A stretch of 64,000 bases of DNA. Source: Anaspis maculata (lineage: Eukaryota > Arthropoda > Insecta > Coleoptera > Scraptiidae). Positions 58,201 to 64,000 of this stretch are shown piece after piece. Each line of letters opens with the position of its first letter. Within the stretch, counting starts at the first letter, position 1. The translations under genes were made by a program, and so were the position numbers. The stretch spans positions 4,588,001 through 4,652,000 of the forward strand of contig OX421964.1 of assembly GCA_949128115.1 (NCBI GenBank), given 5' to 3'. Below the pieces are notes generated by a model. It saw only the letters and a list, made by a program, of their open reading frames with translations, searched no databases and had not been told where the DNA came from.

Positions 58201-61200
58201 CTAAAGCTTTGAAGAGCAAAAAAATACGTGAATGACAATTCTTTTTCGCCGAAGAGGTCACTAAATTATGATGAGGAGGTTGTTTTTGCGATGCAATGAT
58301 TCCATGTTACCATTATTATAATAACCAATCACTTTTTCAACGATGCCTCACAGGGCAGATTCAAGATGGTGCTCAAGAGAAAAAAAAAGTTGACAATCGT
58401 ATTTCTGGAAATAGTTGGCTTAGAAATTGGCTACCCAGCTCATATTATTTCTAACATTACTGTTGGTAGAAATACCAAGTATTGTGTCAATATCTCGAAG
58501 AATCACTTATTTATGGAAAAAAGAGTCGTTTGGTTTTTTTCTCTGGTTTTCCCCTATATTTCAAAGACGGTTCAAGGTAATCAAGAACAGTTTGTTGCGA
58601 CTTCATAAGCATAAAATAGTTATTGTATGTTGTGAGTGACACGTCTCCACATGTTTGGGTTAATTAAATATAATTTTTCAACTTTTTTTTTCTGTATCAC
58701 CCTGTATACGCCGCCGGCATGGATGGCGCTGATGGCTACCTTTCTGGATCGGAAGAGTACGATGCAAAGAACATTTCCACCGAGTGACAAATTCTCATCA
58801 AAAAATGCAAGGTACTTTCAACTAGCATCCGGACTACCTACCACGAAGTTAGTGACGAAAATGCTAATAAGTAGAAGCAAGTGAAACCTGTGATGAAATT
58901 CCTTTATGTAATCCAACGATCATATTTAGGAAGGATGTGGCTGGATCTGGTGCAGCACAAAGCGTCATAGACTGACACTGACAAGAGCGACAGATCGCAG
59001 AACTTGACGTGGCAATATTCAGTTTCAATGGTAAAGTGATAAAAATTTTGGGCGTACAAAGATGGCGGATATGACATTTCCATGGCTTCACTTTTTATGA
59101 CGAACCCTCCCTCCCTATTCTTATATCCTCCTAGTGAGCGCCATATCGAATTTTGACATTTTTGAATACAATATTTTTTTCTGGTTACAACGATGTGTCA
59201 CATGTCACTGTTGAATTTATCCTTTCGAGCAAAACAAAATTTTTTCATTTTTCAAAGAGTACTTTGGAAACAAAATCAGCACCGACAATAAAAAAAAATG
59301 TAATTGTTGAACATTTATTCAACAGTGACATGTGGCACATCGTGGTAACCATAAAAGAATACCGTATTTAAAAATATCAAAATCCAATATTGCGTCCATT
59401 AAAGAAAAAAGTTGAATGTCGTATCTCGGTTGCTTTGAAAGATAGAATGAAGATTTTGGCAGTTTTGACTTCCCCTTAAAAAAAAGCCCCGACAATGTCT
59501 AGATTAGAGAAGGCCACCTTCAACCGTTTTTTGAATAAAAAGTTTAGACAAAATTCAAATTCCTGTTTTTCACGATATCTCGAAAACTAAAATCGATACG
59601 TCAAATTTCTTCTTGGATCATTGATTGTCATGAAAATGCGCAACTCTTTCCTGATTGAACCGACTTTGTATCTCTCAAGACACCCTGTATATCTTCACAA
59701 AGTTGCACACGGCCAAGCCTTTTTTGACCCCATGCCCTCAAACTAGAAAGTCAAAACCAATAATTATTATGGAGAAATAGACATTCCTTGACAATTCAAG
59801 ACCGCAACCAATCGAATCGGGTCATCTGCCGAGGAGCTACGGCGAGTTGAAGCGAAGCCAACCTACTGGTTTCTTATTCCCGCCTAAATGACCCGAATTT
59901 AGGAATCCTGCCCGCCATATCCTTATTTTCCAACCGATTTTTCTAAATTTGACATCAATGGCTAGCCAAATGGACAGGCTGCCTTTTCATGTGGAAAAAT
60001 TGCCAACATTTAAAAATTCAAGATGACGGAAACTATTGACAATGAGCCTTATTCGTCTTCGTTGGAATAGAGAAACGGAAAGTAGGCTCCGCTTGAACTG
60101 GCCGTAGCTCCTCAGCAGATGACTCGATTTGATTGGTTGCGATCTTGAATTGTCAAGGAAGGTCTATTCCTCTATAATAATTATTGGCCTTGACTTCCTG
60201 CTGAATTTCATTAAAAAGCAATGAGGACAAAAGAAATTCTATTTTCAGTTGCTTCCGCCCTCTTGGATTCCGACAGGTCGATCATTTTCGCATATTAAAG
60301 AGGTAGCCTGTCCATTGATACCAAATTTGAGGAAATCGGTTGAGAAATAAGCATATGGCGGATTGGCGGACAGGACACCTAAATTTTGGTCAATTCTGCG
60401 GAAATGAGAAAAACCGAAAGTAGGCTTCGCTTCAACTCGCAGTAACTCCTCAGCAAATGACGCGATTTCATTGGTTGTGGTCTTGAATTGACAAAAAAGG
60501 TCTATCTCTTCATAATACACGAGATAATACATTACTGGTTTCGACTTTTTGGTAACTTTCAAGAAAAAACAACGAGAACAAAAGAAGGCCTATTTTCAAT
60601 TGTTCCTGCCATTTTGAATTTTGATTTGTCGGCCATTTTAAAATACGGAGATGATAGCCTATTCAATTGGCTATCCAATGCTGAAAAGTTTGATGATATT
60701 GGTGGCGAAATAAAAATTTCAGGAGGAAAAATTCCGAGCACAGTTTTTCATGGCCCACCCGGTATAGTGTGACAGCCGTCGACTCGAATTTAGAAAAGTT
60801 ACAGTCCAATGTTGCGAGTAATAGTGAAAGACCTTTCAAATGACGTGCTTCTCGACCCATTATTTGTTATCAAAAAACCGTGAGATGGCGATGCTGAACC
60901 TCCTCTTGCAGTTTTGTCGTATTTAATGTTTTTTCATGAAAAACTTGTCCAAAAATGACCCGTGCAAACGCAGAATAAATGTCTTGACCTGGCCTTTTAT
61001 TTTATAATAGTTTAGATACGGTTCAAATTATGTCGTAAAGAAAAAACAGGAGCATATCTCAGAAAAGCCTTTTGTTATTCAACAGTACATACTACCGATT
61101 AAGTGCTAAGCAGCTAAGCATTATTGCTAATACTATATTTCGTTTTTAAATTTTTAGTGAATGCGTATTTCATCAGTAAGAAAAGCGAGAAGAGAATCTC

Positions 61201-61842
61201 CAAAGTACCAAGTGAGTTCTATTCTTATTATACCTTAACCTACCTACTTACAATAGCAACATAGTAATGCGGACAAAAAGATCTCACACTTGCCACTAAC
61301 AGGAGGATCATTCTGCATCTTGTATTGTCCATTATATCCCGTCTACTTTTCATTTTCAGTAGAATGACTTTTTGGAGCAAGAATAAAGTGACAAGCTGGA
61401 GCGCTGGGAGGATACAACTGATGGTTGCTGATAGTTTCGCTCCAAAACTTTGCAGGTGCCATCAGCCGTAGAAGTAGCTCCCCAGCTTTTCACCTTATTT
61501 TTGCTCCAAAAAGTCGTTCCACTGAATTCAAAACGTGAACGGCATTTCATCATAATCATTTTGCTCACAAATGTGTTACTTAGCTCTTTTTGCAGGGCAA
61601 ACCTGAGAATTTGTTATGAGCCCGATAAAACAAAAATAGACGTGTCTTGGTTCTGGTGTTTTCCAAAAAATAAGCACTGTATCCAGGAAAATTCGTCCAA
61701 ATAATAAAATGCATGGAGTCCGCTTGCGTTTCCTGATCTTTCAATGTTCCTCAAGATGAAATAGTTGTTCTAACAATTTTTTTGTCCAATTTTCTAGGAC
61801 CACCTTCCGTACAAATCCCGGAAAGAGTGATAGAGGAACTCC
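43212..61842 (+). CDS. Locus 3 microexon series (partial; 3' end beyond the last exon seen)
   Basis: Nine exons of 30, 39, 75, 48, 39, 18, 60, 54 and 45 nt, all on + and all phase 1-1, join to 408 nt with no stop at any junction. The product is hydrophilic, rich in Pro, Lys, Glu and Ser, with no membrane segment. Splice signals are the same style as locus 1 (TTTTCTAG acceptors, GTGAGT donors) but the exon sequences do not resemble the NYPPP unit. No start exon is seen; the nearest signal-peptide exon on this strand is locus 2. The 3' end was not found before 64000. Function unknown. Confidence 0.55.
44389..44427 (+). CDS. Locus 3 microexon 2 (39 nt)
   Basis: The acceptor CAATTTTCTAG ends at 44388 and the donor CCAG|GTGAGC follows 44427. 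It encodes NMAGPLMKNPIGP with the A carried over from the previous exon. An ATTGTTCTAAC block lies about 35 nt upstream, shared with other exons of this locus. Confidence 0.55.
44428..45079. other. Intron of locus 3, no feature recognised
   Basis: AT-rich sequence with short shadow frames only. No repeats with clear partners in the window were found here. Confidence 0.35.
45080..46580. repeat. Degenerate inverted and direct repeats
   Basis: GTAGGTTCACTTGTACTGTG at 45587 is mirrored by ACGGTACAAGTGAACCTACT at 46466. About 170-bp direct repeats at 45080-45480 share CAACCG, then a TATAACAAnnnGCTNnTGGAN block with ATTATCNCG. It is probably an eroded member of the palindromic element class. Confidence 0.45.
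46581..47257. other. Intron of locus 3, no supported gene
   Basis: A 152-codon + frame at 46593-47051 shows no domain, has unusual composition and lies beside eroded repeats. It is left uncalled. Confidence 0.35.
47258..47560 (-). mobile_element. Possible non-LTR retrotransposon 3' end
   Basis: On the minus strand the block ends AAATAAAGAGTCCTTTAATC then (TTA)n, the typical tail of a truncated non-LTR element. The 67-codon minus frame inside is not recognised, so the call rests on the tail and signal only. Confidence 0.3.
47738..47812 (+). CDS. Locus 3 microexon 3 (75 nt)
   Basis: The acceptor TTATTTTCTAG ends at 47737 and the donor TCTC|GTGAGT follows 47812. It encodes ASTKQKDMAGKFTKNFLG then RSWSSVS, a basic segment with the only Trp of this series. 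ATTGTTCTAAC occurs upstream. Confidence 0.55.
47946..47993 (+). CDS. Locus 3 microexon 4 (48 nt)
   Basis: The acceptor TTTATTTTCAAG ends at 47945 (AAG rather than YAG) and the donor TACG|GTGAGT follows 47993. It encodes QQETDGRVPDRPSSKY. The intron before it is only 133 nt. Confidence 0.5.
47994..49720. other. Intron of locus 3 with T-rich block and a short hairpin
   Basis: 48450-48800 is strongly T-rich on +, like 3780-4460. 49038-49149 forms a hairpin: ACGGGTGTTTCTCTGACTCT with GGCGTCCAAGTATGCTGTGC is inverted as GCACAGAATGCTTGACGCC with AAAACACCCGT. An AAATAAATAAATAAATAAT run sits near 48195. Confidence 0.5.
49721..49759 (+). CDS. Locus 3 microexon 5 (39 nt)
   Basis: The acceptor AAATTTTCAG ends at 49720 and the donor GAGG|GTGAGT follows 49759. 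It encodes GAPIRYLGRKDNE, a charged segment. Confidence 0.52.
49848..49865 (+). CDS. Locus 3 microexon 6 (18 nt)
   Basis: The acceptor AAAATTTTCCAG ends at 49847 and the donor CAAG|GTGAGA follows 49865. It encodes only DVDESQ. The intron to the previous exon is 88 nt. Failure to splice at this donor would run an open frame into the Copia relic as far as about 50086, an alternative ending that I think less likely. Confidence 0.45.
50005..50935 (+). pseudogene. Copia-type LTR retrotransposon relic (gag and integrase)
   Basis: Frame pieces in order: WDVVCRRPPTVEIKKTKEED; a gag (UBN2-like) piece with QLENCESMTDYVDEVIVTTN and LGSILSAGLPPNFKPMIMG (50134-50391); a zinc-knuckle CYGCDRREHKANE lacking the last Cys; then integrase with DLCGPTETSPW, TFIADHSREFFVFFIRSQTE, TIKTDDGTEFCN, HTPHQNDIAERA. 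The integrase is interrupted by a frameshift near 50570 and a TAG near 50670. Protease and reverse transcriptase are absent and no LTRs were seen, so it is a deleted dead copy in a locus 3 intron. Confidence 0.8.
51220..51740 (+). repeat. Duplicated exon-intron block, copy 1 (partner about 61690-62150)
   Basis: Beyond the exon, the intron shares ACAAAATGT, TTGCCAG, CGATT and AAAAAAGTTCCC, then ATGCCGAAAAAT and CACCC-type blocks in the same order as after 61842. The upstream side shares the CAAGAT...TTGTTCT motif. The exon was therefore copied with flanking intron across 10 kb, on the same strand. Confidence 0.7.
51346..51405 (+). CDS. Locus 3 microexon 7 (60 nt), paralogue of exon 9
   Basis: The acceptor CAATTTTCTAG ends at 51345 and the donor TTTC|GTGAGT follows 51405. 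It encodes EEDREEGPFVQVPEKELRSF. The PFVQVPEKELRSF part aligns with PSVQIPERVIEEL of the exon at 61798, and the introns after both exons are homologous. Confidence 0.58.
51741..52098. other. Intron of locus 3, nothing recognised
   Basis: AT-rich sequence between the duplicated exon 7 block and the 52.2 kb hairpin. One 68-codon shadow frame has no domain. Confidence 0.35.
52099..52339. repeat. Near-perfect 117-bp-arm hairpin carrying two hammerhead-like motifs
   Basis: TTTTGCTTTGAGTTACACCA...to TTATTTATAATTATA is mirrored base for base on the right, centred near 52219 in an AT-rich loop. Each arm contains CTGACGATGCTTAACAGCGA followed by AACCGG, facing outwards. The near identity of the arms implies a recent origin or ongoing gene conversion. 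Confidence 0.85.
52263..52290 (+). ncRNA. Hammerhead-like motif in the right hairpin arm (mirror copy 52147-52174 on -)
   Basis: CTGACGA, then GCT-TAAC-AGC as a 3-bp stem II with one unpaired base, then GAAACCGGTT. Stem III would be the self-complementary ACCGGT, too short for a stable monomer, as in dimeric Penelope-type hammerheads. Confidence 0.35.
53245..53650 (+). mobile_element. 5'-truncated non-LTR retrotransposon with (ATT)n tail
   Basis: The + frame reads ARVALFNALPLNVRRAANVV, then LFKKEVKKILMKAGFYDVQE and FSSL, the conserved C-terminal end of many insect non-LTR reverse transcriptase ORFs (FNALP...FKK.L...L). A short 3' UTR with GGAAATAAACGC precedes (ATT)n at 53630-53649. It interrupts the left arm of the surrounding palindrome, whose sequence resumes as GTCAAAATCCAAGATGGCAG. 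Confidence 0.75.
53760..55560. repeat. Inner palindrome of about 1.8 kb (centre about 54663)
   Basis: GGTGGAATATTGGCATTTAC and GGCAGAGGCGCCAAGATGGG in the left arm face CCCATTTTGGCGCCTCCGCC and TGTCAATATTCCACC in the right. GATATATAGAG near 53769 faces CTCTATACAGGGTG near 55546. Confidence 0.78.
55550..59690. repeat. Palindrome of about 4.1 kb with CAGGGTGTCC ends
   Basis: ACAGGGTGTCCGTTATTCGA and the TTTCGAGATATCGAG block at the left face CGATATCTCGAAAAC and AGACACCCTGTATATC at the right. ATATAAGAATAGGGAGGGAG near 55895 faces CTCCCTATTCTTATATCCTC near 59110. It encloses a further palindrome that was probably inserted later. Confidence 0.78.
56590..58880. repeat. Innermost palindrome of about 2.3 kb (centre about 57737)
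   Basis: CCATCCATGCCGGCAGCGTA then TACAGGGTG at 56750-56778 faces CACCCTGTATACGCCGCCGG then CATGGATGGCGCTGAT at 58697-58735. GACAAAGAAGTTCATGCAGT near 57595 faces ACTGCATGAACTTCTTTGTC near 57860. Arms are about 1.15 kb with low divergence. Confidence 0.85.
60780..61157. other. Intron of locus 3, nothing recognised
   Basis: AT-rich DNA between the nested palindromes and locus 3 microexon 8. No splice pair or repeat partner identified. Confidence 0.35.
61158..61211 (+). CDS. Locus 3 microexon 8 (54 nt)
   Basis: The acceptor TTTTTAG ends at 61157 and the donor CCAA|GTGAGT follows 61211. With the carried C it encodes LNAYFISKKSEKRISKVP, a Lys-rich segment. It lies 9.7 kb after the previous exon, across the nested palindrome. 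Confidence 0.5.
61355..61540. repeat. Small hairpin element related to 33070-33180
   Basis: AGTAGAATGACTTTTTGGAG and AAAGTGACAAGCTGGAGC are inverted as CAGCTTTTCACCTTATTTTT and GCTCCAAAAAGTCGTTCCAC. 33075-33165 contains one arm of the same sequence and 42060-42095 a fragment. This is a small non-autonomous inverted-repeat element in several copies. Confidence 0.65.
61798..61842 (+). CDS. Locus 3 microexon 9 (45 nt), paralogue of exon 7
   Basis: The acceptor CAATTTTCTAG ends at 61797 and the donor CTCC|GTAAGT follows 61842. It encodes RPPSVQIPERVIEEL. The phase at the donor is 1, so a further exon is expected downstream, but none was identified before the window ends. Confidence 0.55.
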
Positions 61843-62330
61843 GTAAGTTTTTCTTTACACAAAATGTCTCATAATCAGGCGTCAATACTTTGCCAGCCGA
61901 TTTTACGATAAAAAATTAGAGAAAAGTTCCCATGAACATGATGCCGAAAAATGCGTTCAAAGGAGGCTATACGGCCTCCTAAATGTGTGCTTCTGAAGAT
62001 GGCTCTTATTGGTCACCTCCGGAACTATTCAGGGCAAAATGATGTCAGCACATACACTTAAGTTTTAATGCTCAACATGATGAGGTAAAACTCATAAAAA
62101 ATCACCCAGGGGTGGGGTGGTTGGAGACAGGCAGGGTAAAAATTGACCTACATTTTGTGTTTGTTTTTTTCCAGGATTTTATGCAAAATAGTTATCAAAA
62201 TACGGTTATTTCTCATCACCAAACTCCAGCTTTGTTTTTAAAACCAAAGAAATCACTTGCGCTTCAGTAGATAGGGAAGAAGGAGCCCAAATCAACTCTC
62301 ATTACTTAAGGATGTAATTACAGAGAAGGA
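61843..62330. other. Intron copy homologous to that after 51405
   Basis: See the duplicated block at 51220-51740. Similarity fades near 62150, and a TTTGTTTTTTTCCAG acceptor-like string follows at about 62175 without a convincing exon after it. Confidence 0.5.
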
Positions 62331-62930
62331 AATTACGACGTCGGTAATTAGCCCGGTGGTCTTACCGCTCTACAGTACACTCTTTCGATTGCGACGGCGG
62401 ACGGCGGAGGGAAAGATATGGATAAGCGGTCCTGAAACCGAGCTCAATAATTATTGAGGTAATTACGGCGGCGGTAATAACGCCGGAGGTAAGACCGGCC
62501 TCGGGAAATAATGCAGAGGTATGAATGAGCGCGACGAGTGCACTCAGCTCGGCAGTTGACCGTGCCAACACGCTTTCTCACTCGCACCTCTTCCGACACC
62601 GTTTGCGCTATATTGGTAAGAGCGAGATGAAGCGCTGCCATCCTCTTAACACAGCTCGACCAAGCGCACAGCGGGAGGTCTTCTCCTCTGGCGCTCGGTT
62701 TTTACCCGCTCTTCTCAGTCGAACCTTCGTCGTTACCATTTGTTCTGCGGTTGAAGGAGCGAGATGGAGCGTACGGTGCGAGCTCATGCGAGCGCTTTAC
62801 CTGGGACGTCCGCGTTCCTCATGCAGACTATTTATCGAGAGTTGTGGAAGCTCGGCTAGAGCAGGTCCTGCACCAGCGTAAGGTAGGTCCTCATCATTGG
62901 AAGACTCGAGGTTCGGAGGTCCTGCACATC

Positions 62931-62969
<39 letters not shown>

Positions 62970-64000
62970 ATTTCGCTCCACATCTCTGTCTATCATCCTA
63001 TGCAGTGGCGGTCCAGCCAAACGCAGGTGTTTATGCATCGGTGTACGGTTTCATTTATCAACGCTCACAACATGGGAACGAAGGGATGCACGACGCTTTA
63101 AAAAAAATAGGAGGAGGTAGCTAATTTTTCCATATGACCGCTACGTCGCAATGTTTTAATCATAGCAAGGAAAGAGAATATGAAATAGATATGGGAGCAG
63201 AGGTGAGGCGCACAGCGTTTTAAAAAAAATGAGATGAGGTACCTAATTTTTCTATATGCCCGCTGCGTCGACAGCGTGTGACAGAGCGCGCTATATTGGG
63301 ACCCATCCCTGTCTATCATCCCACATCGCATAAGATAGGTGCTAGGAACATCGGCATGGATATATTATGTGAGGCCTGTTAGATGCATAAGGTGAGGTTT
63401 CCCACCGTGGGTCTGCAGGTATAAAGTGCTATTATCATACAAAACCGGTAGGTACCTGCTCTTTAAAAAATTCATGCTCTCAAAGCTCGGGGTATATTAT
63501 AGAAATATGTGCCATCATAGTTTCGAGGAATATGGTGATATGATGGTGGTGTATGGAGATATTTCTACGAGCACTTTGGAAAAACCATATAGCAACACAT
63601 CGACACGGCTTCTATACCACTTTTTGAAGCATGGGGAAGCAGTGCCACTTGAATGAAAACTACGAGTGCACTCGCTTTTTTTTTATAAACCCAGCTGTGA
63701 ATGAGCATAATGAGCACCGTTTACCTGGAATCGCATGGTTTAGCTGTAAAGATGTTGTGGGGTATGAGACAGTTCGGCATGCGTTAATTAGCAGTAGCCG
63801 TTGAAAAAAACTAGGCAATCTTTTTTTCAAGAGTTTTATTCAAAAATTAATACATGTCTTCAGTCGTTCATAATCCGATAATACATCGTCGTAGTGTAGT
63901 TCGAGGAACTCTAGCATGCATGAAACTTTTTCATTAGATTTGAAACCAGCCAAAATCTGTTTGAGAACTTTATACATAGAAACGTTCGAGTTCGATACAT
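62331..64000. other. CpG-richer end region with microsatellite, no gene supported
   Basis: (GA)n occupies 62932-62967. Blocks at 63090-63145 and 63207-63275 are direct repeats (TTTAAAAAAAATNnGANGAG, then GTANCTAATTTTTCNATATG). GGTAATTACGGCGGCGGTAA-like units repeat near 62330-62500. The 118-codon frame at 62525-62881 shows no domain and is not called. Confidence 0.5.

Larger units (their letters stand above)
52774..60768. repeat. 8-kb nested palindromic complex
   Basis: ACTATACCGGGTGGGCC at the left faces GGCCCACCCGGTATAGT at the right, and GTCAAAACCAATAATGTATT at 52997 faces AATACATTACTGGTTTCGAC near 60528. Inside lie further palindromes with separate centres (about 54663 and 57737) and a non-LTR insertion, so elements inserted into elements. 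Right-arm sequence at 59750-60200 and 60200-60560 is also partly duplicated inverted. Confidence 0.8.

Noticed and set aside
62525..62881. 118-codon + frame, Arg/Ser-rich
   Set aside because: Composition follows the local CpG-rich DNA, overlapping frames exist on the other strand and no family is recognisable.

Overview
This is an AT-rich eukaryotic window, probably insect. Evidence: tiny exons bounded by GT-AG introns, a tRNA-derived SINE, Copia-type and non-LTR retrotransposon debris, Penelope-like hammerhead motifs and many long-inverted-repeat transposons. A sap-feeding hemipteran is my guess, because aphid salivary effector genes have a comparable microexon style. The guess rests on architecture only. 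No bacterial-type operon, rRNA or CRISPR is present, and nearly all long open frames are shadows inside repeats.

The coding content consists of very small exons, all on the + strand. Locus 1 (about 2.6-16.7 kb, possibly ending at 19.3 kb) is a run of 13 paralogous proline-rich microexons of 42-102 nt. Each is bounded by a pyrimidine-rich ...TTCTAG acceptor and usually a G|GTGAGT donor, and each has symmetric phase 1-1, so any subset can be spliced in frame. The recurring peptide is GDRxSNYPPPxPNPTPNPGSQ. Three tandem copies of a 730-bp two-exon module lie at 6.9-9.2 kb. Locus 2 (22.7-27.1 kb) is a six-exon gene with a signal-peptide exon, a Gly/Tyr-rich middle and a Lys/Glu-rich tail, 140 codons before a stop. 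Locus 3 (43.2-61.8 kb, open at its 3' side) has nine more phase 1-1 microexons (18-75 nt) that join into 136 stop-free codons of hydrophilic, Pro-containing sequence. The last exon of locus 2 can also be read as ending in phase 1 at a non-consensus GTCTGT, so loci 2 and 3 may be one secreted-protein gene of about 40 kb.

The introns are packed with mobile DNA. A family of long palindromes, many with CAGGGTG near the arm ends, occurs at 5.8-6.9, 34.3-35.5, 35.6-37.1, 39.5-40.55, 42.1-42.8 and nested at 52.8-60.8 kb. Other large palindromes lie at 15.05-15.96, 17.0-19.2, 28.2-30.65 and 40.95-41.8 kb. An element with about 300-bp inverted ends (30.99-34.21 kb) holds a decayed transposon gene. A Copia gag-integrase relic lies at 50.0-50.9 kb, a 5'-truncated non-LTR retrotransposon at 53.25-53.65 kb and a SINE at 23.5-23.86 kb. 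Degenerate minisatellites occur at 1.0-1.6, 2.27-2.6, 13.2-13.6 and 13.94-14.19 kb. The first 2 kb are clearly more GC-rich than the rest.

The microexon architecture is the exciting content: a putatively secreted, rapidly duplicating, modular gene or gene cluster, comparable in style to schistosome micro-exon genes or aphid bicycle genes but with unrelated sequence. Expression and splicing cannot be proven from sequence alone.
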